Source of the DNA: Jiella avicenniae
Lineage (GTDB): Bacteria; Pseudomonadota; Alphaproteobacteria; Rhizobiales; Rhizobiaceae
Assembly (NCBI RefSeq): GCF_021390325.1
Contig: NZ_JAJUWU010000007.1
Coordinates: 124,001 to 188,000, forward strand
DNA length: 64,000 nt
Direction of reading: 5' to 3'
Position numbers and translations under genes: made by a program. The notes under the pieces are model-generated. The model had not been told where the DNA came from. It saw only the letters and a list, made by a program, of their open reading frames with translations, and ran no database searches. This document shows, piece after piece, positions 29,059 to 37,111 of the stretch. How positions within the stretch are numbered: the stretch's first letter is position 1; each line of letters starts with the position of its first letter.

Positions 29059-30404
29059 TCGTCGACGACGAGGCCGACATTCGCGATCTCGTCGCCGGCC
29101 TCCTCGAGGACGAGGGCCACGAGACCCGCACGGCCGGCAATTCGGACGCCGCCATGCAGGCCTTTACCGACCGCGTGCCGCGCCTGGTGTTTCTCGACAT
29201 CTGGCTGCAGGGCAGCCGGCTGGACGGGCTGGATCTCCTCGACGTCATCAAGGCGCAGCACCCGGAGGTGCCCGTCGTGATGATCTCGGGCCACGGCAAC
29301 ATCGAGACCGCCGTGTCGGCGATCAAGCGCGGCGCCTACGACTACATCGAAAAGCCCTTCAAGGCGGACCGGCTGATCCTCATCGCCGAGCGGGCGCTGG
29401 AGACCTCGAAGCTGAAGCGCGAGGTGCTGGAACTCAAACGCCGCTCCACCGACTTCGCCGAGCTGATCGGCAAGTCGCAGCCGATGAACCAGCTGCGCAA
29501 CGTCATCGAGCGGGTGTCGCCGACCAACAGCCGGGTGATGATCCTCGGACCTTCGGGCTCCGGCAAGGAGATGGTGGCGCGGGCGATCCATGCGGCCTCG
29601 CCGCGCGCCTCCGGCCCGTTCATCGCCCTGAATGCCGCGGCGATCACGCCGGAGCGCATGGAGATCGAACTCTTCGGCAACGAGACCCCGCCGGGAACCG
29701 AGCGCAAGATCGGCGCGCTGGAGGAGGCCCATCGCGGCGTCCTCTATCTCGACGAGGTCGCCGACATGCCGAGGGAGACGCAGAACAAGATCCTGCGCGT
29801 CCTCACCGAACAGACCTTCGAACGCATCGGCGGCTCGAAACGGGTGAAGGTGGACGTCAGGATCATCTCCTCGACGTCGCAGAACCTCGATTCGCTGATT
29901 GCCGAAGGGCTGTTTCGCGAAGACCTGTTCCACCGGCTCGCCGTGGTGCCGATCCAGGTGCCGCCGCTCGCCGAACGACGCCAGGACGTGCCGCTGCTGA
30001 TCGAGGCGTTCATGAAGCAGATCGCCGAGCAGACCGGCATCAAGCCGCGGCGGATCAGCGACGAGGCGATGGCCGTCCTGCAGGCGAGCGAATGGCCCGG
30101 CAACGTCCGGCAGCTGCGCAACAACGTCGAGCGGCTGATGATCCTCTCCCGCGACGGCGAGAGCGACGAGCCGATCACCGCCGACATGCTGCCCAACGAG
30201 GTCGGCGACATGCTGCCGCGCACGCCCAGCCAGGCCAACGGCCAGATCCTCGCCCTGCCGCTGCGCGACGCCCGCGAGGTGTTCGAGAAGGAATATCTGG
30301 TCGCCCAGATCAACCGCTTCGGCGGCAACATCTCGCGCACCGCCGAATTCGTCGGCATGGAGCGCTCGGCGCTGCACCGCAAGCTGAAATCCCTCGGCAT
30401 TTGA
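29040..30404 (+). CDS. ntrX: Response regulator NtrX
   Basis: 454 residues. Receiver (DILIVDDEADIRDLVAGLLE; Asp in LVFLDIWLQGSRLDGLD; Lys in YIEKPFKAD), AAA+ domain (Walker A GPSGSGKEMVARAIHA; Walker B GVLYLDEVADMP) and a C-terminal Fis-like helix-turn-helix (GGNISRTAEFVGMERSALHR). The sigma-54 contact loop is degenerate: where NtrC has GAFTGA, this protein has FGNETPPGTERKIGALEEAH. So it probably does not activate sigma-54 RNA polymerase by the usual mechanism. Other alphaproteobacterial NtrX proteins share this to my knowledge. Translationally coupled to ntrY by overlap. Confidence 0.95.
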   Translation: MASDILIVDDEADIRDLVAGLLEDEGHETRTAGNSDAAMQAFTDRVPRLVFLDIWLQGSRLDGLDLLDVIKAQHPEVPVVMISGHGNIETAVSAIKRGAYDYIEKPFKADRLILIAERALETSKLKREVLELKRRSTDFAELIGKSQPMNQLRNVIERVSPTNSRVMILGPSGSGKEMVARAIHAASPRASGPFIALNAAAITPERMEIELFGNETPPGTERKIGALEEAHRGVLYLDEVADMPRETQNKILRVLTEQTFERIGGSKRVKVDVRIISSTSQNLDSLIAEGLFREDLFHRLAVVPIQVPPLAERRQDVPLLIEAFMKQIAEQTGIKPRRISDEAMAVLQASEWPGNVRQLRNNVERLMILSRDGESDEPITADMLPNEVGDMLPRTPSQANGQILALPLRDAREVFEKEYLVAQINRFGGNISRTAEFVGMERSALHRKLKSLGI

Positions 30405-30459
30405 TGCGCCGATACGCTATGGCTGCGCCGCGGAATCCGATGGCGATGGAGCGGCCGAC

Positions 30460-31836
30460 ATGAAGGTGGTGATCTGCGGCGCGGGGCAGGTGGGCTACGG
30501 CATCGCCGAGCGGCTCGCCTCCGAGCGCAACGACGTGTCGGTGATCGACACCTCGCGCACCCTCGTCCAGGCGATTCGCGACAATCTCGACGCGAGAGGC
30601 TTCGTCGGCCACGGCGCCCAGCCGGACGTCCTCGCCGAGGCGGGCGCCGAACAGGCCGACATGATCATCGCCGTGACACTGCACGACGAGGTCAACATGG
30701 TCGCCTGCCAGGTGGCCCACTCGCTTTTCAACGTGCCGACCAAGATCGCCCGCATTCGCTCCCAGAGCTATCTGCGGCCGCATTGGCAGGATCTGTTCTC
30801 GACCGAGAACCTGCCGATCGACGTGATCATCTCGCCGGAGATCGAGGTCGGCGAGATGGTCCTGCGGCGCATCGCGCTGCCTGGCGCAATGGATGCGGTG
30901 CGCTTTGCCGACGACAACATCGCCATGGTGGCGATCGAGTGTGCGGAAGACTGTCCGGTCGTCAACACGCCGCTCGACCAACTGACCGACCTCTTCCCCG
31001 ACCTCAACGCCACGGTCGTCGGCATCTGGCGCGGCGACCGGCTTTTCATCCCCGGCTCCAACGATCACATGGTTCCCGGCGACGTCGCCTATGTCGTCGC
31101 CGAGAAGACCCATGTGCGCCGCGCGCTCGGGCTGTTCGGCCACGAGGAGCCCGAGGCGGGCCGCATCGTCATCGTCGGCGGCGGCAATATCGGACACTAC
31201 GTCGCGCGGCAGATCGAGAAGCGCAATTTCGGCGCGCGGATCCGCGTCGTCGAGGACAATCACGACCGGGCCGTGACGATCGCCGACGGCTTGAAGCGCA
31301 CCATCGTGCTGCATGGCAGCGGCCTCGACCAGGCCATCCTGAAAGAGGCCGACATCGGCACCAGCGACCTGCTCGTCGCGCTCACCAACGACGATAAGGT
31401 CAACATCCTGTCGAGCGTCATGGCCAAGCGCCTCGGCTGCAAGGGCAATCTGGCCCTCCTCAACAATGCCGACTACCAGGGCTTCACCCGGATGCTCGGG
31501 ATCGACGCCTTCATCAACCCCCGCTCGGTGACGATCTCCCGCGTGCTGCAGCACGTGCGGCGCGGTCGCATCCGGGCGGTCCATTCGATCCAGAACGGCA
31601 TCGCCGAGGTGATCGAGGCCGAAGCGCTGGAGACGTCCCCGCTGGTCGGCGAGGCGCTGCGCGATCTCGATCTGCCGGAGAATCTGCGCATCGGCGCGAT
31701 CCTCAGGAACGGCACCTACGTCAAGCCGACGGGCCAGACGAAGATCCGCGCCAAGGACAGGGTGGTCATCTTCGCCGCCGCCGCCGCCGTCCGCCACGTC
31801 GAGCAGATGTTCCGGGTCAGTCTGGAATTCTTTTGA
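30460..31836 (+). CDS. trkA: Trk potassium uptake regulator TrkA
   Basis: 458 residues, two tandem RCK units: each has an NAD-binding Rossmann motif (VVICGAGQVGYGIAERLAS at the start, IVIVGGGNIGHYVARQIE near residue 235) and a TrkA-C domain. TrkA is the peripheral cytoplasmic gating subunit of the Trk K+ channel; no trkG/H gene is in the window. Its position between ntrX and hfq is conserved in rhizobia. It starts 55 bases after ntrX and is probably in the same transcript. Confidence 0.95.
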   Translation: MKVVICGAGQVGYGIAERLASERNDVSVIDTSRTLVQAIRDNLDARGFVGHGAQPDVLAEAGAEQADMIIAVTLHDEVNMVACQVAHSLFNVPTKIARIRSQSYLRPHWQDLFSTENLPIDVIISPEIEVGEMVLRRIALPGAMDAVRFADDNIAMVAIECAEDCPVVNTPLDQLTDLFPDLNATVVGIWRGDRLFIPGSNDHMVPGDVAYVVAEKTHVRRALGLFGHEEPEAGRIVIVGGGNIGHYVARQIEKRNFGARIRVVEDNHDRAVTIADGLKRTIVLHGSGLDQAILKEADIGTSDLLVALTNDDKVNILSSVMAKRLGCKGNLALLNNADYQGFTRMLGIDAFINPRSVTISRVLQHVRRGRIRAVHSIQNGIAEVIEAEALETSPLVGEALRDLDLPENLRIGAILRNGTYVKPTGQTKIRAKDRVVIFAAAAAVRHVEQMFRVSLEFF

Positions 31837-32020
31837 CGCGTGACTTTCCGACGCGACATGCCAATCTCGTGAGCAGGCGCGAAAATCGCGTCACGATTCG
31901 TATCGACCGGGGCTTCGAAGTCGTTCGCTCCTGCGGTATCAATGGAATAACGCCCGCGACCGACCGGCCGCGTTCGTCATCAACCAGGCTGCAGCACAAA
32001 TCAAAAAAGGACATTTCTGC

Positions 32021-32269
32021 ATGCCAGAGCGGACCCAGCACCTTCAGGACCTGTTTCTCAACACGGTTCGCAAGCAAAAGATTTCACTGACGATTTTTCT
32101 GGTCAACGGCGTCAAGCTGACCGGCGTCGTGACGTCGTTCGACAATTTCTGCGTCCTGTTGCGCAGGGATGGCCATTCGCAGCTCGTCTACAAGCATGCG
32201 ATCTCCACCATCATGCCGTCGCAGCCCGTGCAAATGTACGAGGGCGTGGACGAGAGCGGGAAGGGCTGA
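32021..32269 (+). CDS. hfq: RNA chaperone Hfq
   Basis: 82 residues. The Sm fold is plain: [20 protein letters not shown] with the Gln/Phe RNA-binding face, [20 protein letters not shown], and the Sm2 motif [13 protein letters not shown]. It pairs small RNAs with mRNAs and, in rhizobia, affects nifA and nitrogen control. AAAAAAGGACATTTCTGC gives a good ribosome site. A 184-base gap after trkA probably carries its own promoter. hflX follows without any spacer. Confidence 0.98.
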   Translation: MPERTQHLQDLFLNTVRKQKISLTIFLVNGVKLTGVVTSFDNFCVLLRRDGHSQLVYKHAISTIMPSQPVQMYEGVDESGKG

Positions 32270-33655
32270 TTGGCGGAATTTCGGGAAAAGGGGCCGCGCG
32301 GACCGGTCGAGCACGAGAAGGTGCCGACGCGCGCGGCCGTGTTCGTTCCGGTCTTCAGGCAGCGGACGGAGAGCGGCGGCACGCCGGGGCTCGAGGCCGT
32401 GCGCCGCAGCGACGAGGCGCGCCTCGCCGAGGCCGTGGGGCTCGCCGCGGCGATCGACCTCGACATCGTCGCGAGCGCCGTCGTCACCGGCCAGAAGCCG
32501 CAGCCGGCGGCGCTCCTCGGCAGCGGCAAGGTCGAGGAGCTGAAGGGGCTGGTCGCGGCCGAACAGGTCGGCCTCGTCATCATCGACCATCCGCTGACGC
32601 CGGTGCAGCAGCGCAATCTGGAAAAGGAACTCGACACCAAGGTGCTCGATCGCACCGGGCTGATCCTCGAGATCTTCGGCCGGCGCGCGCGCACCAAGGA
32701 GGGCCGGCTGCAGGTCGAGCTCGCCCATCTCAACTATCAGCGCGGCCGGCTGGTGCGCTCCTGGACCCATCTCGAACGCCAGCGCGGCGGCGCCGGCTTC
32801 ATGGGCGGCCCGGGCGAGACCCAGATCGAGGCCGATCGCCGGCAGCTGCAGGAAAAGATCAAGCGGCTCGAAAAGGAGCTCGATCAGGTCCGCCGCACCC
32901 GCCAGCTTCATCGGGAGAAGCGCCGCAAGCGGCCGCATCCGATCGTCGCGCTGGTCGGCTACACCAATGCCGGCAAGTCGACGCTGTTCAATCTTCTGAC
33001 CGGCGCCGACGTGATGGCCAAGAACCTGCTTTTCGCCACCCTCGATCCGACGCTGCGCAAGACGGTGCTGCCGCACGGAACCGAGATCCTGTTCTCCGAC
33101 ACGGTCGGTTTCGTCTCGGACCTGCCGACCCATCTCGTCGCCGCCTTCCGGGCGACGCTGGAAGAGGTGCTGGAAGCCGACCTGATCCTGCACGTGCGCG
33201 ACGTGTCCGATCCGGACACGCTGGCCCAGGCCGAGGACGTGCGCCGGATCCTGCGCGATCTCGACGTCGACACGGAGGACACCGAGCACGTCGTCGAGGT
33301 CTGGAACAAGATCGACCGGCTCGACGAGGATGCGCTGCACCGCGTTTCCGCAGCCCGTGCCTCGCTGGCGGAGCCGGGTTCGGCGCATCTCGTCTCGGCG
33401 GTGACGGGGGAGGGGACGGAGGCGCTTCTCGCCGACATCGAGCGGCGCATCGCCGGCCATCTCACCGGCGTCACGCTCGACGTCTCGCCGGAGGCGATGA
33501 ACCTCATCCCCTGGCTCTACGACAACGCCACCATCCTCGAACGCGAGGACGGCGAGGATGGCGTCGTGCATCTGAAGGCGGAAATGACCGCGCAGGCGCG
33601 GACCGAGCTTCGCCGGATCGGCGAAGCCACCACCGGTCTCTCGATCGCCGGATAG
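32270..33655 (+). CDS. hflX: Ribosome-splitting GTPase HflX
   Basis: 461 residues. HflX domain first (DIVASAVVTGQKPQPAALLG, GSGKVEELKGLV, VLDRTGLILEIFGRRARTKE), a coiled linker around GGPGETQIEADRRQLQEKI, then the G domain with VGYTNAGKSTLFNLL (G1), DTVGFVSDLP (G3) and WNKIDRLDED (G4). It dissociates stalled ribosomes. The start is a TTG immediately after the hfq stop (TGA-TTG), so it depends on translation of hfq; no ATG is present before the conserved domain. The first ~30 residues are basic and poorly conserved in look. Confidence 0.95.
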   Translation: MAEFREKGPRGPVEHEKVPTRAAVFVPVFRQRTESGGTPGLEAVRRSDEARLAEAVGLAAAIDLDIVASAVVTGQKPQPAALLGSGKVEELKGLVAAEQVGLVIIDHPLTPVQQRNLEKELDTKVLDRTGLILEIFGRRARTKEGRLQVELAHLNYQRGRLVRSWTHLERQRGGAGFMGGPGETQIEADRRQLQEKIKRLEKELDQVRRTRQLHREKRRKRPHPIVALVGYTNAGKSTLFNLLTGADVMAKNLLFATLDPTLRKTVLPHGTEILFSDTVGFVSDLPTHLVAAFRATLEEVLEADLILHVRDVSDPDTLAQAEDVRRILRDLDVDTEDTEHVVEVWNKIDRLDEDALHRVSAARASLAEPGSAHLVSAVTGEGTEALLADIERRIAGHLTGVTLDVSPEAMNLIPWLYDNATILEREDGEDGVVHLKAEMTAQARTELRRIGEATTGLSIAG

Positions 33656-33733
33656 CAGGGACGGCCGGAACGGCGATCCCCGAGCGCGGCTCGCGATGCG
33701 TCGCGGCCGGCACGACCACCATCCACACATACG

Positions 33734-33770
33734 AAAAAAGCGGCGGCCACATGATGTGCCCGCCGCTTCG
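33734..33770 (-). terminator. Intrinsic terminator after the DEAD-box helicase gene
   Basis: On the minus strand AAGCGGCGG and CCGCCGCTT (arms 33760-33768 and 33738-33746) flank a loop that itself pairs (CACATCATGTG), followed by a run of six T (33739-33734). It lies between the convergent hflX and helicase genes; on the plus strand no T-run follows, so it serves mainly the helicase. Confidence 0.85.
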
Positions 33771-33846
33771 AACTCGTGGGGTTCTGGTCAGGCCGCCGGC
33801 GCCTCGGCAGCAGCCCTGTCCGCGAAATCGCCGTCCGTCCCGCCGA

Positions 33847-35388
33847 TCAGGTTCCGGTCTGGATCAGCATGAAGGCGGGGATGTCGTCGCCGAAGCCGAC
33901 CTGTTGCGGGCCGTCGTCGCCACGCTGGCGGTTGTTGTTGCTCTCGGAGCCGCGCTTCGGCCGGCCGCGTCCCGTGCCGGCGGAAGAGCGGCCGTAGCTC
34001 GACGGCGACGGCCGAGCCGCCGTCTCCTTGGCGACGGGCAGATCGGCGATGGCTTCGACCGGAACGGCGAGTTCGCCGGCCTCGGCGCGCTCCATCACGG
34101 CATCGTTCGGCTCTAGGGCCTCGGCGATTTCCAGCGCGGGCTCCGGCTTCGGCCGGCGCGAACGGCGCTCGCGCTCGGGCTTGTCGCCGCCGGTGGTGGT
34201 GCGGCGCGTGCCGCGGCGCTTCGGGCGCTCGTCCTCCTCGGTGGAGGCCGGCAGCTCGGCGACCGTCGGGCCCTGCCATTCGATCGTCGCGTCGAGCATC
34301 TTCTCGATCGAGTCGAGATACTTCTTGTCGGACTTGGTCACCAGCGTGAACGCCTTGCCCGAGCGGCCGGCACGGCCGGTGCGGCCGATGCGGTGGACGT
34401 AGTCCTCGGAATGGATCGGAACGTCGAAGTTGAAGACGTGGCTGACCTTCGGGATGTCGAGGCCTCTCGCCGCGACGTCGGAGGCGACGAGGAGCTGGAT
34501 CTGGTTGTCGCGGAAGCCCTGCAGCATCGCCGTGCGGGCACGCTGGTCCATGTCGCCGTGGAGGGCGCCGGCGGAAAAGCCGTGCTTCTCCAGCGAGCGG
34601 AACAGCGTCGCGACGTCGCGTTTGCGATTGCAGAAGATAATGGCGTTGGAGAGCTCGTCCTCTTCGCGCAGCAGCCGGCGCAGGGTCTCGCGCTTGTCCC
34701 ACTCCTTGCCGCCGCTGGCGACGAGCCGCTGGGTCACCGTCAGGGCGGCGGAAGCCTGCTTGGCGACCTCGACGCGCACGGGATTCTGCAGGAACTGTTC
34801 GGTCAGGCGGGTGATCTCCGGCGGCATGGTGGCCGAGAAGAACAGCGTCTGGCGGGTGAAGGGGAGCTGCTTGCAGATCCGCTCGATGTCCGGGATGAAG
34901 CCCATGTCGAGCATCCGGTCGGCCTCGTCGATGACGAGGATTTCGACGCCCGTCAGAAGCAGCTTGCCGCGCTCGAAATGATCGAGCAGCCGGCCGGGCG
35001 TGGCGATCAGGACGTCGGCACCCCGGTCGATCTTCTTGTCCTGGTCCCCGAAGGACATGCCGCCGATCAAAAGCGCGACGTTGATCTTCTGATCCTTGCC
35101 GTAGCGCGTGAAGGACTCTTCCACCTGGGCCGCGAGTTCGCGCGTCGGCTCGATGATCAGGGTGCGCGGCATGCGCGCGCGGGCCCGGCCCTTTTCGAGC
35201 AGCGTCAGCATGGGCAGGACGAAGGACGCGGTTTTGCCCGTGCCGGTCTGGGCGATCCCGAGCACGTCGCGACGCGCGAGCGCGTGCGGAATGGCCTCTT
35301 CCTGGATCGGCGTCGGTTGGGTGTAACCGGAGGCTTCGACAGCCGCCAGCACCTTGGCGCTGAGACCGAGATCAGAGAATAGTGTCAA
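33847..35388 (-). CDS. DEAD-box ATP-dependent RNA helicase
   Basis: 513 residues from a TTG (MTLFSDLGLSAKVL). Helicase motifs in order: Q motif GYTQPTPIQEEAIP, motif I AQTGTGKTASF, Ia PTRELAAQ, GG/TPGRLLDHF, II VIDEADRMLD, III FFSATMPPE, IV-V AIIFCNRKRD and VASDVAARGLDIP, VI HRIGRTGRAG. A basic, low-complexity C-terminal tail of ~130 residues (RGTRRTTTGG, RRSRRPKPEP, SSYGRSSAGTGRGRPKRG) likely binds RNA. It resembles the RhlE group in ribosome or cold-adaptation roles. No ATG lies before motif I; GAGAG upstream of the TTG supports it, though another TTG 32 codons upstream is possible. Confidence 0.92.
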   Translation of the reverse strand: MTLFSDLGLSAKVLAAVEASGYTQPTPIQEEAIPHALARRDVLGIAQTGTGKTASFVLPMLTLLEKGRARARMPRTLIIEPTRELAAQVEESFTRYGKDQKINVALLIGGMSFGDQDKKIDRGADVLIATPGRLLDHFERGKLLLTGVEILVIDEADRMLDMGFIPDIERICKQLPFTRQTLFFSATMPPEITRLTEQFLQNPVRVEVAKQASAALTVTQRLVASGGKEWDKRETLRRLLREEDELSNAIIFCNRKRDVATLFRSLEKHGFSAGALHGDMDQRARTAMLQGFRDNQIQLLVASDVAARGLDIPKVSHVFNFDVPIHSEDYVHRIGRTGRAGRSGKAFTLVTKSDKKYLDSIEKMLDATIEWQGPTVAELPASTEEDERPKRRGTRRTTTGGDKPERERRSRRPKPEPALEIAEALEPNDAVMERAEAGELAVPVEAIADLPVAKETAARPSPSSYGRSSAGTGRGRPKRGSESNNNRQRGDDGPQQVGFGDDIPAFMLIQTGT

Positions 35389-35534
35389 GCTGGCAAGTCT
35401 CTCAAGGAACGAGATGAGCGGCGCGGCTGCGCGCGGGGCAGCCCGTCTGCAAGGGGCGATAGGACTACTGGTCGTCCGAGTCAACCGTTTCCCGACATAT
35501 GGGCGGGTTCGAAGGGGTTTTGAAGGTCGATTTC

Positions 35535-36245
35535 ATGAATTTTTCGCAAATCGTGATGGTGCCGGGGCTGCTGTCGACCGGCGAGGTCTATCGACCGACA
35601 ATCGATGCCTTGGGTTCGGATGTCTTCGTTGCCGAAACCCGACTTGACGATACGATCGAAGCCATGGCGCGACGGCTGCTCGACGAGGCATCCGGGCGAT
35701 TTCTACTTTGCGGACACTCGATGGGTGGCTACGTCGCCTTGGAAGTGCTGCGGCTCGCCACGGAGCGGGTGGCCGGGCTGGCACTGATCGCGACCTCCGC
35801 ACGGGCCGATATGCCGGAGCAGACGTCGGTCCGCCGCAGGCTCGTCGCAATGGCGCAGGAGCGCGGCATCGAGGCGGCGGCGCAGATGCTCGAGGGCAAG
35901 CTGTTCGGTCCGCGAACCGGCAGCGAGGCGCTTCGCCGGCTCAACCTCGCCATGGCCCGCGAAATCGGCGCCGGGGTCTTCGCGCGCCAGCAGGCGGCGA
36001 TCATCGGACGGCGGGATCAGCGGGCGATGCTCGAGACGCTCGCCGTGCCGACGGTCGTCCTGGCCGGGACGGCGGATGCGATCATCCCGCCGCAGCGGTC
36101 GCAGGAGATGGCTGCGGCGATCCCCGGAGCGGAACTCGTCACGCTAGAAGGCATCGGACACATGGTCCCGCTCGAAGCGCCGCGCGAGACCGCAGCGGCC
36201 GTCGCGAGGCTGCAGGCGCGGATCTCGGCCGATCGACGCGGCTGA
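35535..36245 (+). CDS. Alpha/beta-hydrolase fold protein
   Basis: 236 residues. The nucleophile elbow is LLCGHSMGGYVALEVL (Ser in GHSMG), the acid is probably in VVLAGTADAIIPPQ, and the catalytic His in LEGIGHMVPLEAP. It has no signal peptide. The family includes esterases and haloperoxidase-like enzymes; the substrate cannot be told. The start was chosen for AAGG eight bases upstream; an in-frame ATG 12 codons earlier is the alternative. It is divergent from the helicase gene and convergent with the next gene. Confidence 0.85.
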   Translation: MNFSQIVMVPGLLSTGEVYRPTIDALGSDVFVAETRLDDTIEAMARRLLDEASGRFLLCGHSMGGYVALEVLRLATERVAGLALIATSARADMPEQTSVRRRLVAMAQERGIEAAAQMLEGKLFGPRTGSEALRRLNLAMAREIGAGVFARQQAAIIGRRDQRAMLETLAVPTVVLAGTADAIIPPQRSQEMAAAIPGAELVTLEGIGHMVPLEAPRETAAAVARLQARISADRRG

Positions 36246-36293
36246 GGGCGAGGGCGGCGGCGCTGCGCCCCGAACCGCTCGCGGCCATCGCGT

Positions 36294-36857
36294 TCAGTTC
36301 GAGGCGGGGCCGAAGACGTAGGGCTGGCCGGGCATGAAGTGCAGCTCGTAGGTCTCGCTGATCTCGCCGTCGCTCGGCACGACCTCGAAGAACAGCGACA
36401 GGCTGTTGGGCTCGGCCTCGTTCGGATCGTCGGCGCGATAGCCGACGACCTGGCCGTCCATCTTGGCGATCTCGGGGATCTCGGTGGTCGAGCGGATGGC
36501 GAGACCGTCGTGACCGGAGGCGTCGAGCTGCTGGATGAAGAAGTGCGTCTTGGCGTTCTCGCCGGCGGGCTGGACCATCACCGTGCGCCAGACGCCGTGC
36601 TCGTCGCCTTCGGACCACGGACCGACGACCTGCACGTCCTGGACGAGGGGCGAAAGCTTCTCGACCGCAGCGGAGAATTCGTCCGACGTCGCCGCGGGCT
36701 GCGGGGCGCCGGTCTCGGCGGGCGCTGCGGTCTCTCCACCCGGCTGCTGCGCGGCGGCGGGGGCCTCGGTCGTCGTGGCATCCTGCGCCGGGCTCGCGCC
36801 CGAAAAGGCGAGCGAGGCGGCAAGCGCAGCGGCGAGGGTCGGCAGGATCCTGGTCAT
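36294..36857 (-). CDS. Secreted protein of unknown function
   Basis: 187 residues. A Sec signal peptide (MTRILPTLAAALAASLAFSG, cleavage near ASPA-QD) is followed by an Ala/Pro/Thr/Gln-rich linker of ~40 residues and a compact domain starting at about residue 60 with VQDVQVVGPWSEGDEHGVWR, HFFIQQLDASG and FEVVPSDGEISETYELHF. I do not recognise the family. The ATG has AAGGTG upstream; a GTG three codons earlier is less likely. Periplasmic location is expected. Confidence 0.7.
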   Translation of the reverse strand: MTRILPTLAAALAASLAFSGASPAQDATTTEAPAAAQQPGGETAAPAETGAPQPAATSDEFSAAVEKLSPLVQDVQVVGPWSEGDEHGVWRTVMVQPAGENAKTHFFIQQLDASGHDGLAIRSTTEIPEIAKMDGQVVGYRADDPNEAEPNSLSLFFEVVPSDGEISETYELHFMPGQPYVFGPASN

Positions 36858-36951
36858 CGTGTTCACCTTGGCACGGCTCGGCCGTCGTTTGGGGATGCTG
36901 GAGCGGGATGAAACGAGCTTGGCTCATCCTCCCGCTCCATCTTCCTACTTG

Positions 36952-36998
36952 CGCATGATCTTTTCCGAAAACCGGTTCCCACTTTTCGGGATCATGCT
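36952..36998. repeat. Short rhizobial-type palindromic repeat
   Basis: A ~47-base unit begins GCATGATC and ends GATCATGC, with an internal CCGAAAA...TTTTCGG pair around ACCGGTTCCCAC. Units of this kind occur in many copies between genes of Hyphomicrobiales to my knowledge. It sits between the secreted protein gene and parE. A second hairpin, GAGCGGGATGA pairing with TCATCCTCCCGCTC, lies just beside it at 36901-36938. Confidence 0.7.
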
Positions 36999-37111
36999 CT
37001 AACCTCTTGCGCGCGTCGCTTCGGCCCCGCGCGCTGCATGTCGTCAGGGGCACCGCCGAACCACCTGCGAAGCACCCGTCCCGATCGCACGGGCCAGATA
37101 CGCCAGCGGCG

